Part shown: positions 23,797-31,747 of the stretch, in pieces
Layout of the letters: every line of letters starts with the position of its first letter
Numbering within the stretch: the stretch's first letter is position 1
DNA from: Dysgonomonas sp. UBA5412
GTDB lineage: Bacteria; Bacteroidota; Bacteroidia; Bacteroidales; Dysgonomonadaceae
Direction: 5' to 3'
DNA: 31,747 nt
Assembly: GCA_002409595.1 (NCBI GenBank)
Contig: DHNQ01000023.1
Span: 1 to 31,747 of the forward strand
Made by a program: the position numbers and the translations under genes
The notes under the pieces: generated by a model
Told to the model about the DNA's origin: nothing
Seen by the model: only the letters and a program-made list of their open reading frames with translations
The model's database searches: none

Positions 23797-24288
23797 ATGA
23801 AAAGCTTAAACGATCTCATATATCCCTACAAAGCACTATTAGAAAACGAAGATATCCAAAAGGCATATAAAGGACTTCTTAAATATCTAATGAGTGTAAA
23901 ATCTCATATGCAGAAAAACTATTCTGATAGATTCTCTTTTGGAAATATTTCACCGGGATATTTGGATTTTAGTTATTTTCCTTTTTCAGACAAATACCTT
24001 CAAGATCGAAAATTACGTTTCGGCATTGTACTCAATCACAAAGATCTCAGATTTGAACTCTGGCTAATGGGAAGAGATGCAATTGTAAAAGATACATATT
24101 GGGATATACTTAAAGCAACTAAATGGAATGAAAGAATAGAATCTATACCCCAATATGCAGTTATGGAAATCATATTGGTTGAAAAACCCGATTTTAAAGA
24201 ACCGAAGATATTAACTCGACTGATAGAGAGAAATGTAATACAAGCGACAAATGAAGTCATAGAATATTTCAAAGATAATAATTTGTAA
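23797..24288 (+). CDS. Hypothetical protein, DUF7000-like
   Basis: A soluble 163-residue protein without signal peptide or membrane helices. The pattern IQKAYKGLLKYLMSVKSHMQKNY, then GYLDFSYFPF, then LRFGIVLNHKDLRFELWLMGRD, then YWDILK resembles a family I recall as DUF7000, common in Bacteroidetes and Firmicutes and of unknown function. The aromatic-rich centre suggests a compact alpha/beta fold. It has its own promoter candidate, stands alone, and is followed after about 200 bases by metG with another promoter-like box. No function can be stated. Confidence 0.75.
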   Translation: MKSLNDLIYPYKALLENEDIQKAYKGLLKYLMSVKSHMQKNYSDRFSFGNISPGYLDFSYFPFSDKYLQDRKLRFGIVLNHKDLRFELWLMGRDAIVKDTYWDILKATKWNERIESIPQYAVMEIILVEKPDFKEPKILTRLIERNVIQATNEVIEYFKDNNL

Positions 24289-24445
24289 AGTGACGTTTCT
24301 AAAACAGGTAAAATCTGTAACCTTTGTCACCTTTTTGAAAAAAAGACATAAATAGGAAAACATTAAGAATAATGGAATTTCTAGAAAATAGAATGTATCT
24401 TATTTAGATATCGTTTATTTTTTCCATTTTTTAGTGTTTAGTTTC

Positions 24446-24453
24446 TATCTTTG
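24446..24453 (+). promoter_or_regulatory. Candidate -7 box of metG
   Basis: TATCTTTG at 24446-24453 matches TAnnTTTG and lies 41 bases before the metG ATG. The T-rich stretch upstream lacks a clear TTTG at 19-21 bases. Confidence 0.45.
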
Positions 24454-24494
24454 CAGCCTGATACTCTAGCGAAAAATATAAACGACATACATAT

Positions 24495-26537
24495 ATGACT
24501 AAAAAATTCAACAGAACCCTTGTTACGTCAGCCCTACCCTATGCAAATGGGCCCGTCCATATCGGACATTTAGCAGGAGTGTATATACCTGCCGATATTT
24601 ATGTGCGTTATCTGCGACTCAAAGGGCAGGAGGTGCTGCATATAGGAGGTTCTGATGAACATGGTGTTCCCATCACAATACGTGCCAAGAAAGAGGGAGT
24701 AACACCTCAGAATATTGTGGACAAATATCACAAAATAATCAAAAAGTCTTTTGAAGAATTTGGAATATCATTCGACATCTATTCTCGCACCAGCTCGGAA
24801 ACTCATAAAAAGACAGCTTCGGACTTTTTTTTGAAACTGTACGAAAAAGGCGAGTTCGAAGAAAAAACAAGTGAGCAATACTACGACGAAGAGGCACAGA
24901 TGTTTCTTGCCGACCGCTATATAATGGGAGAATGTCCACATTGTGGAAATCCGAATGCTTATGGTGACCAATGTGAATCGTGCGGGACATCCCTCAGCCC
25001 AACTGACCTAAAAAATCCTCGTTCTACAATATCGGGAGCAACACCTGTTATGCGTGAAACCAAACATTGGTATTTGCCTTTGGACAAACATGAAGAATGG
25101 CTTCGTCAATGGATATTGGACGACCACAAAGAATGGAAATCAAATGTTTACGGACAATGCAAATCATGGCTTGACATGGGCTTACATCCACGTGCCGTAA
25201 GTCGCGATTTGGATTGGGGTGTACCCATTCCCCTACCCGATGCTAAAGGTAAAGTATTGTATGTGTGGTTTGATGCTCCTATCGGATATATATCCAACAC
25301 AATAGAACTATTGCCCGACAGTTGGGAAAAATGGTGGAAATCGGAAGATACACGACTAATTCATTTTATAGGTAAAGACAACATTGTATTCCATTGCATT
25401 GTATTTCCTTCGATGCTGAAAGCTGAAGGCTCATTCATCTTACCTGATAATGTACCGGCAAACGAATTTCTGAATCTGGAAGGAGACAAGATATCCACTT
25501 CTCGCAATTGGGCTGTTTGGTTGCACGAATATCTTGAAGATTTTCCGGGACAACAAGATATACTCCGTTATGTGCTTACGGCAAATGCTCCGGAAACGAA
25601 AGACAACGATTTTACGTGGAAAGACTTTCAGGCTCGCAATAACAATGAACTTGTAGCCATTTTAGGCAACTTTATCAATAGAGCACTGGTACTTACTCAA
25701 AAATATTTTGACAATAAAGTTCCTCAACTGAATGAATTGACCGACTACGATAAAGAAACTCTAAAAGAGTTTGCAGATGTAAAAGAAGTAGTGGAATCAT
25801 ATCTCGAAACATTCCGTTTCCGCGATGCGCTCAAGGAAGCGATGAATCTGGCTCGTATCGGGAATAAATATCTGGCTGATACCGAACCTTGGAAAGTGGC
25901 TAAAACAGATATGGCACGCGTAGAGACTATTATGAATATATCTCTGCAAATAACTGCAAATCTGGCAATAGCATTCGAACCGTTTCTACCGTTCAGTGTA
26001 AAAAAGATACGTCAATTCATCAACAAAGACAATCTGAGCTGGGATCAGTTGGGCAGAATAGATTTACTGCCTGCCGGGCATCAGCTTAATCCTTCTGAAC
26101 TACTTTTCGCAAAAATAGAAGACGAAACAATAGAGAAACAGATACAAAAACTGTTGGATACAAAAAAGGCTAACTTGCAGCAAGTTGAAATTAAAGTAGC
26201 ACCACAAAAAGCAAACGTTACGTTTGACGACTTTGTAAAGCTGGATCTGCGTGTAGGTAAAGTTTTGGAATGTATAAAAGTACCTAAGGCAGACAAACTT
26301 CTCCAATTCCTCATCGATGACGGTATGGATAAGCGTACTATCATTTCGGGAATTGCAGCATGGTACAAACCGGAAGATCTTGTGGGCAAACAAGTCTGCT
26401 TTATAGCAAATCTCGAACCTCGAAAATTAAGAGGCATAGAGTCTCAAGGAATGATATTATCAGTAGAAGATGCCGACGGAAATCTTTCGTTGATACAGCC
26501 ATCCAAAGAAGTTGATCCGGGTTGTCAAATCGGATAA
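24495..26537 (+). CDS. metG: Methionyl-tRNA synthetase with C-terminal tRNA-binding domain
   Basis: MetRS charges initiator and elongator tRNA-Met. The protein has 680 residues. Motifs: HIGH at 22-25, the zinc knuckle CPHCGNPNAYGDQCESC, the class I signature KISTS at 332-336 (KMSKS equivalent), and the alpha-helical anticodon-binding domain with NNELVAILGNFINRAL. From about residue 575 there is a complete EMAP/Trbp111-type OB fold (FVKLDLRVGKVLECIKVPKADKLL ... GIESQGMILS), which aids tRNA binding and dimerisation. Nothing is truncated. A strong terminator follows 19 bases after the stop. Confidence 0.97.
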   Translation: MTKKFNRTLVTSALPYANGPVHIGHLAGVYIPADIYVRYLRLKGQEVLHIGGSDEHGVPITIRAKKEGVTPQNIVDKYHKIIKKSFEEFGISFDIYSRTSSETHKKTASDFFLKLYEKGEFEEKTSEQYYDEEAQMFLADRYIMGECPHCGNPNAYGDQCESCGTSLSPTDLKNPRSTISGATPVMRETKHWYLPLDKHEEWLRQWILDDHKEWKSNVYGQCKSWLDMGLHPRAVSRDLDWGVPIPLPDAKGKVLYVWFDAPIGYISNTIELLPDSWEKWWKSEDTRLIHFIGKDNIVFHCIVFPSMLKAEGSFILPDNVPANEFLNLEGDKISTSRNWAVWLHEYLEDFPGQQDILRYVLTANAPETKDNDFTWKDFQARNNNELVAILGNFINRALVLTQKYFDNKVPQLNELTDYDKETLKEFADVKEVVESYLETFRFRDALKEAMNLARIGNKYLADTEPWKVAKTDMARVETIMNISLQITANLAIAFEPFLPFSVKKIRQFINKDNLSWDQLGRIDLLPAGHQLNPSELLFAKIEDETIEKQIQKLLDTKKANLQQVEIKVAPQKANVTFDDFVKLDLRVGKVLECIKVPKADKLLQFLIDDGMDKRTIISGIAAWYKPEDLVGKQVCFIANLEPRKLRGIESQGMILSVEDADGNLSLIQPSKEVDPGCQIG

Positions 26538-26555
26538 TCATAAATAAACGAAGAG

Positions 26556-26583
26556 GGCTAAACTATATGGTTTAGCCTTTTTT
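26556..26583 (+). terminator. Intrinsic terminator of metG
   Basis: An 8-bp stem GGCTAAAC/GTTTAGCC (26556-26563 with 26570-26577, 6-base loop) is followed by six T (26578-26583). Confidence 0.85.
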
Positions 26584-26911
26584 GCTTTCTGCTCTTCATC
26601 GTATATCGGAGGAAGATACAAATCCGTGACGCAAAAGAAGACACGATTCCTCATCACTGCGAGGTATCCTTAAACACCAAATCATTATACTATCGACACA
26701 CCAAGACAGAACAAGCTGTATATAAACACATTCTCACGAGTATACCTTGTATACAAATAAGACAAAACAGTTTACATCTGCGACAATTAATTTTCATTAA
26801 TACCTCCTTTAATTTAAGAATATTAAGTTTGTATAGCAATTATCAGAAGCTACAACCTTAGCTTCTTGAGATGAAATAAATATACTTTAAACTAAATACC
26901 TGTATAAACAA
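26584..26911 (+). promoter_or_regulatory. Upstream region of the GH92 pair
   Basis: About 330 bases between the metG terminator and the first GH92 gene contain no credible gene. A -7-like TAAGTTTG lies at 26824-26831 without a clear -33 element. Just downstream is an inverted repeat AGAAGCT/AGCTTCT (26845-26851 with 26860-26866), which could be an operator or a 5'-UTR hairpin. I saw no SusR/HTCS-type or sigma/anti-sigma gene nearby. Confidence 0.35.
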
Positions 26912-29170
26912 ATGAAAAAAAAACTAATCATTTTTTTAGCATTGGCTTTATCTGCCATTTACACAAATGCACAAGCCTTTAAAGAACCCGTCGATTACGT
27001 CAATCCTTACATAGGTAATATTAGCCATTTATTGGTGCCCACATATCCGACTGTACATTTACCCAATAGTATGCTTCGGGTCTATCCCGAGCGTGAAAAC
27101 TATACAGGTAATACAATTGCAGGACTACCTCTTATAGTTACAAGCCATAGAGGTAGCTCTGCTTTTAACCTTAGTCCATATCAGGGAGAACTGAATAAGG
27201 CAAAAAACGCCATAGATTTCGGATATGACAATGAGGTTATAAAACCATATTATTACAGTGTGGATCTGGACGACTACAATATCCATGCAGAATATGCTCC
27301 GTCTCATCAATCGGGAATATATTATATTGATTTTGCTGAAAGCAACAAACCCACTTATTTGATCTTCAATACCAGAGATGGAGAAATATTTGTGGAGAAG
27401 AATAGTATCAGTGGTTTTCAGAATCTTAGTAATGATACAAAAGTATATATTTACTTCGAAACTGACATACAACCCATTGAAAGCGGAACTCATAAAGGAA
27501 ATGAGATAGATGCAAAGAATAAACGCACAGATGGAAAAGACGCTTATCTGGTAGTGAAATATCCTGAGAATACGAAACGCATCAAAGCTCGTTATGGAAT
27601 TTCATTTATTAGCACAGAGCAAGCCAAGAAAAATCTGGAAAGAGAAATCAAAGACTATAACCTTGAACAAGTAGCCCAAAAAGGTCGCGATATATGGAAT
27701 TCTACATTAGGTAAAATCTTGGTAACAGGATCTGACGAAAATGCAAAGACAGTCTTTTATACTTCACTATATCGCACATACGAACGAATGATATGTATAT
27801 CCGAAGATGGAAAATACTTTAGTGCATACGACCACAAAGTTCATAGCGATGCAGGACGTCCGTTCTACACAGACGATTGGATTTGGGATACTTATAGAGC
27901 TACGCACCCGCTACGAATCATCATTGAACCGGAAATGGAAAACGATATGATTAATTCATATATCATAATGACTCAACAGATGGAAAAACCTTGGATGCCT
28001 AATTTCCCTGAGGTAACCGGAGACAGTCGTCGGATGAATTCCAATCATGCCGTTGCAATGGTTGCCGATGCATATATAAAAGGACTTAGAGGTTTTAACC
28101 TAGAAGAAGCTTATAATGCATCTAAAGCTGCAATCACAGAAAAAACTCTAGCCCCGTGGTCGGCTAAACCGGCAGGAGTGTTAGATCAGTTTTATAAAGA
28201 ACATGGTTATTTTCCATCTTTAGCTAAAGGAAAAAAAGAAACTGCGCCTGAGGTACATGGATGGGAAAGACGTCAACCGATTGCCGTTACACTGGGAACT
28301 GTCTATGACGAATGGTGTCTATCTATTATAGCCAAACAATTAGGCAAGGATAAAGAGGCGAACTATTTCTCTCAACGCAGCTTGAATTATCATAAAGTAT
28401 TCAATCCGGAAACAGGATTCTTCCATCCGAAAGACGTTTCCGGTAAATTTATGGAAGACTTAGACTACCGCTTCCCTCCGGGAATTGGAGGACGTGATGC
28501 TTATGACGAAAACAATGGTTATGTATATCGCTGGGATGTTCCGCACAATATAGCAGACCTAGTAAAGATGCTTGGAGGAAAAGAAGCATTTGTTAATGAT
28601 CTGGAAGATATGTACAGCACTCCTTTAGGCAAAGGAAAACCTGACTTCTACCATATATATGCCGACCATAGTGGAAATGTAGGACAATTCTCGATGGGTA
28701 ACGAGCCATCAATGCACGTTCCGTATCTATACAATTATGCAGGACAACCTTGGCGCACACAAAAACGTGTACACAACCTATTGAAACAATGGTTCAGAAA
28801 CGACCTAATGGGTATTCCGGGCGATGAAGACGGAGGTGGCCTGACTGCATTTGTGGTATTTTCTCAAATAGGATTCTATCCCGTTACTCCGGGTTTGCCA
28901 ATGTATGTAATAGGAACTCCGGCTTTCAAAAATGCAAAACTAAATTTAGGAAACGGAAAATTCTTCGAAGTAATAGCAATCAATTATTCTCCTGAAAATA
29001 AATTCATACAGTCGGCAAAATTAAACGGACAAGAATGGAACAAGTCATGGTTCTCGCACGATGAATTGATGCAAGGTGGAAAATTGGAACTTGTGATGGG
29101 TAAACATCCGAACAAGAAATGGGCTGCGGACGACAATGCCATTCCTCCATCATTCAGTATGACTGAATAA
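26912..29170 (+). CDS. GH92 family glycoside hydrolase (alpha-mannosidase family), divergent
   Basis: The protein has 752 residues. A Sec signal (MKKKLIIFLALALSAIYTNA, likely cut before QAF) sends it to the periplasm or beyond. GH92 enzymes are Ca-dependent inverting exo-alpha-mannosidases. The putative acid is Glu533 in DENNGYVYRWDVPH, where EGNxWQY is usual. The base motif is DED (Asp638, Asp640) in PGDEDGGG. GNEP is at 596-599, and the end FSQIGFYPVTPG is typical. The N-terminal half is unusual: VDYVNPYIG is present, but the common GxxxPGAxxPFGM and GFSHTH blocks are replaced by VPTYPTVHLPNSMLRVYP and VTSHRGSSAFNLSP. This suggests a distinct subgroup and perhaps another linkage. The next GH92 gene starts 31 bases on. 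Confidence 0.88.
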   Translation: MKKKLIIFLALALSAIYTNAQAFKEPVDYVNPYIGNISHLLVPTYPTVHLPNSMLRVYPERENYTGNTIAGLPLIVTSHRGSSAFNLSPYQGELNKAKNAIDFGYDNEVIKPYYYSVDLDDYNIHAEYAPSHQSGIYYIDFAESNKPTYLIFNTRDGEIFVEKNSISGFQNLSNDTKVYIYFETDIQPIESGTHKGNEIDAKNKRTDGKDAYLVVKYPENTKRIKARYGISFISTEQAKKNLEREIKDYNLEQVAQKGRDIWNSTLGKILVTGSDENAKTVFYTSLYRTYERMICISEDGKYFSAYDHKVHSDAGRPFYTDDWIWDTYRATHPLRIIIEPEMENDMINSYIIMTQQMEKPWMPNFPEVTGDSRRMNSNHAVAMVADAYIKGLRGFNLEEAYNASKAAITEKTLAPWSAKPAGVLDQFYKEHGYFPSLAKGKKETAPEVHGWERRQPIAVTLGTVYDEWCLSIIAKQLGKDKEANYFSQRSLNYHKVFNPETGFFHPKDVSGKFMEDLDYRFPPGIGGRDAYDENNGYVYRWDVPHNIADLVKMLGGKEAFVNDLEDMYSTPLGKGKPDFYHIYADHSGNVGQFSMGNEPSMHVPYLYNYAGQPWRTQKRVHNLLKQWFRNDLMGIPGDEDGGGLTAFVVFSQIGFYPVTPGLPMYVIGTPAFKNAKLNLGNGKFFEVIAINYSPENKFIQSAKLNGQEWNKSWFSHDELMQGGKLELVMGKHPNKKWAADDNAIPPSFSMTE

Positions 29171-29201
29171 TTGAAGTTTTAGTAAATTAAATATATAAAC
29201 A

Positions 29202-31502
29202 ATGATTCTTAAAAACATTATCAAAAAAACCTCAGTTGTGCTTTTCTCAGCTTTTTTTGCCTCAGGGTTGACTGCTCAAGAAAAAACACAGCCTGTAGAT
29301 TATGTTAGTATTTTAACAGGGACTCTATCAAAGTTTGAACTCTCAACCGGAAATACTTATCCGGCTATTGCCCGTCCATGGGGTATGAATTTTTGGGTTC
29401 CTCAAACCGGTAATATGGGCGATGGATGGACATACGTTTATACTGCCGACAAAATAAAAGGCTTTAAACAAACACACCAACCAAGTCCTTGGATGAATGA
29501 CTATGGACAATTCTCGTTGATGCCGATAGTAGACAAACCGGTCTTTGATCAAGATAAACGTGCTAGTTGGTTTTCTCATAAATCAGAGATTGCAAAGCCG
29601 TATTACTATAAAGTATATCTTGCAGACTCTGATATAACAACAGAAATAACTCCTACTGACAGAGCGGCAATGTTTCGTTTCACATTTCCCGAAAACGATA
29701 AATCTTATGTTGTTGTAGACGCTTTCGATAAAGGCTCTTATGTAAAGGTTATACCCGAAGAAAATAAAATAATAGGTTACACAACCCGCAATAGTGGAGG
29801 TGTACCGGATAATTTCAAAAATTATTTTGTTATCGTTTTCGACAAGTCTTTTACATATCAAGCTACTGTGGGCGATGATGAGATTCGCAAAAATGAATTG
29901 GAAGCAAAAGAAAACCATGCAGGTGCTATAATCGGATTTTCTACAAAGAGAGATGAGATAGTACATGCACGCGTAGCTTCTTCATTCATCAGCCCCGAAC
30001 AAGCTGAGCTTAACCTGAAAGAATTAGGTACAGACACATTCGATCAGGTAACAGCCAAAGGACGCAATGTATGGAATGAGGTTTTAGGTAAAATAGAGGT
30101 ACAAGACGATAATATCGACAACCTACGTACCTTCTACTCATGCTTTTATCGTTCGGTACTTTTCCCTCGCAGTTTCTATGAAATAGATGCAAAAGGAGAG
30201 ATAGTGCATTACAGCCCTTACAATGGAAAAGTTCTGCCGGGATATATGTTTACAGATACCGGTTTCTGGGACACATTCCGTTGCCTTTTCCCGTTCCTCA
30301 ATCTTGTATATCCATCAATGAACGAAAAAATGCAGGCCGGTTTAGTAAATGCGTACAAAGAAAGTGGTTTCTTACCTGAATGGGCAAGTCCGGGACATAG
30401 AAATATTATGGTAGGGAACAACTCGGCATCAGTTGTATCCGATGCCTATATAAAGGGTCTGAGAGGCTATGACATAGAGACTCTATGGGAAGCCCTAAAA
30501 CATGGAGCAAATAACGTACATCCAAAAGTACCAGCTTCGGGACGTAATGGATACGAGTATTATAATAAATTAGGATATGTGCCTGATGACGTAAACATCG
30601 GACAGAATGCTGCACGTACTTTGGAATATGCATATAACGACTGGACTATCTACAAGTTGGGTAAAACTCTAAATAAGCCTGATAGTGAAATAAATATTTA
30701 TAAAGAACGAGCTATGAATTATAAGAATCTTTACAATCCTAAATTCAAGCTTATGACCGGACGTAGCCAAAATGGAGAATTTGACAAAAACTTTGTAGCT
30801 GAAGACTGGAGCGGAGCTTTCTGTGAAGGAAACAGTTGGCATTGGAGTTTTTGTGTATTCCACGATCCCGAAGGTCTTATTAATCTAATGGGTGGTAAAA
30901 AAGGATTCAATACGATGATGGACTCTGTTTTTATAGTACCGAGCAACAAAGGCTTGAAGAGTAGAGGAATCATACATGAAATGCGCGAAATGCAGGTCAT
31001 GAATATGGGACAATATGCTCATGGTAATCAACCGATTCAGCATATGGTATATCTATACAATTATTCAGGAGAGCCTTGGAAAGCTCAGTATTGGGTAAGG
31101 GAGATCATGGACAAATTATACAACCCAAATCCTGATGGTTATTGTGGAGATGAAGATAATGGGCAAACTTCGGCATGGTATGTATTCTCAGCATTGGGTT
31201 TCTATCCTGTATGTCCGGGTACAGATGAATATGTCATTGGATCACCATTATTTAAATCTGTTGTTGTAAATCTGGAGAATGGCAAAAAGATCACAATAAA
31301 AGCCGATAATATAAATAAACAAAACAGATATATCAACAATATGACTGTTAATGGCAAGAGTCAAAATAAGAATTATCTGACTCACGATGTATTGATGAAA
31401 GGTGCAAATATCAATTATAAAATGTCAGCCACACCAAATAAAACAAGAGGTGTAGAGAAAACAGCCTACCCTTATTCTTTTTCTAATGAACTAGGTAAAT
31501 AG
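29202..31502 (+). CDS. GH92 family glycoside hydrolase (alpha-mannosidase family)
   Basis: The protein has 766 residues with a signal peptide (hydrophobic 11-24, likely cut after TA before QEK). It is closer to ordinary GH92 enzymes than its neighbour: GNTYPAIARPWGMNFWVPQTG, KGFKQTHQPSPWMNDYGQFSLMP, putative acid Glu542 in FCEGNSWHWSF, base motif DED (Asp650, Asp652) in CGDEDNGQTSAWYVFSALGFYPV. The segment that reads GNEP in the upstream protein is GNQP here (Gln610), a change near the sugar-binding site. The likely substrate is an alpha-mannoside of host, yeast or plant glycans. Probably co-transcribed with the upstream gene; together they may trim different linkages. Confidence 0.9.
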   Translation: MILKNIIKKTSVVLFSAFFASGLTAQEKTQPVDYVSILTGTLSKFELSTGNTYPAIARPWGMNFWVPQTGNMGDGWTYVYTADKIKGFKQTHQPSPWMNDYGQFSLMPIVDKPVFDQDKRASWFSHKSEIAKPYYYKVYLADSDITTEITPTDRAAMFRFTFPENDKSYVVVDAFDKGSYVKVIPEENKIIGYTTRNSGGVPDNFKNYFVIVFDKSFTYQATVGDDEIRKNELEAKENHAGAIIGFSTKRDEIVHARVASSFISPEQAELNLKELGTDTFDQVTAKGRNVWNEVLGKIEVQDDNIDNLRTFYSCFYRSVLFPRSFYEIDAKGEIVHYSPYNGKVLPGYMFTDTGFWDTFRCLFPFLNLVYPSMNEKMQAGLVNAYKESGFLPEWASPGHRNIMVGNNSASVVSDAYIKGLRGYDIETLWEALKHGANNVHPKVPASGRNGYEYYNKLGYVPDDVNIGQNAARTLEYAYNDWTIYKLGKTLNKPDSEINIYKERAMNYKNLYNPKFKLMTGRSQNGEFDKNFVAEDWSGAFCEGNSWHWSFCVFHDPEGLINLMGGKKGFNTMMDSVFIVPSNKGLKSRGIIHEMREMQVMNMGQYAHGNQPIQHMVYLYNYSGEPWKAQYWVREIMDKLYNPNPDGYCGDEDNGQTSAWYVFSALGFYPVCPGTDEYVIGSPLFKSVVVNLENGKKITIKADNINKQNRYINNMTVNGKSQNKNYLTHDVLMKGANINYKMSATPNKTRGVEKTAYPYSFSNELGK

Positions 31503-31509
31503 TTACAAA

Positions 31510-31570
31510 AAGGGTATTTTATTCTATCATGGTCAATTAAGATATATTTTTGGTAGAATAGGATACCCTT
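31510..31570 (+). terminator. Long hairpin after the GH92 pair
   Basis: A 20-base arm (31510-31529) pairs over its full length with 31551-31570 in the plus-strand RNA if G-U pairs are allowed; the loop is 21 bases. It begins 8 bases after the GH92 stop. There is no T-run after it, so it may be a factor-assisted terminator or a 3'-stabilising hairpin. The remaining bases to 31747 contain no clear gene. Confidence 0.45.
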
Positions 31571-31747
31571 ACTAATCTTTTAGTTGTGTAATATTGCTGC
31601 TGTCTTTAGAATATTTCACATTCAAAAGAATTTATTAAGAACCTTAAAATTCTTATATTTTTAATATCTAAGAAGAATGATAACCTCAAATCTTTCAAAA
31701 AAAACATCTATATATGATCGCCTTTTTTTATCTGAAAATTTGGCGGT

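Noticed and set aside
24290..24330. Inverted repeat GTGAC/GTCAC after the DUF7000-like gene
   Set aside because: Five-bp arms with a 31-base loop are too weak to call a terminator or operator.
26081..26437. 118-residue minus-strand frame
   Set aside because: Antisense to the tRNA-binding domain of metG, which is complete and conserved.
29583..29966. 127-residue minus-strand frame
   Set aside because: Antisense to the second GH92 gene; no motif and no promoter.
31714..31747. ATG and 11 open codons at the right edge
   Set aside because: Too short to judge; could be the start of a new gene or chance.
1..31747. CRISPR arrays, insertion sequences, tRNA or rRNA genes
   Set aside because: No regular repeat-spacer pattern, transposase-like frame, or tRNA/rRNA signature other than tmRNA was seen on reading.

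Overview
The window looks like a chromosomal segment of a Bacteroidetes bacterium, most likely order Bacteroidales and near Dysgonomonas (the genus is inference). Supporting signs are the AT-rich sequence, promoter boxes of the TAnnTTTG type, weak Shine-Dalgarno signals, an ATP synthase operon that begins with atpD-atpC and carries an extra small membrane gene, an insertion of about 30 residues in AtpD, a tmRNA tag ending in YALAA with no encoded CCA, and paired GH92 glycosidases.

Layout. Positions 1-852 hold the 3' part of an HNH nuclease gene cut by the left edge. It stops about 80 bases short of the 3' end of ssrA (tmRNA, minus strand, 931-1325), a common landing site for integrative elements. 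Divergent from ssrA lies a two-gene ABC transport unit (1506-4239). A strong bidirectional terminator (4269-4304) separates it from the convergent nine-gene ATP synthase operon on the minus strand (11536 down to 4331: atpD, atpC, an AtpI-like gene, atpB, atpE, atpF, atpH, atpA, atpG). From 11868 to 16801 two paralogous polytopic membrane proteins (LIC_10190-like, possibly GT-C fold) flank a carboxynorspermidine/carboxyspermidine dehydrogenase-like gene.

The pyrimidine unit follows: pyrB, pyrI and an overlapping flavin-reductase-like gene (17080-19041). Its leader is the most interesting item. A promoter-like box is followed by a 24-codon reading frame ending in a run of eight T, then a textbook intrinsic terminator, then pyrB. 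This has the layout of the enterobacterial pyrBI attenuator, but I know of no description of it in this phylum.

The minus strand from 23607 to 19069 carries a lipoprotein ecotin, serS, two SPOR-domain envelope proteins and a PhnP-like metallo-hydrolase. On the plus strand follow a DUF7000-like gene, metG, and a tandem pair of secreted GH92 alpha-mannosidase-family enzymes (26912-31502), ending with a 20-bp hairpin. Much of the content is core metabolism. The accessory parts are the left edge, the membrane-protein pair and the GH92 pair.
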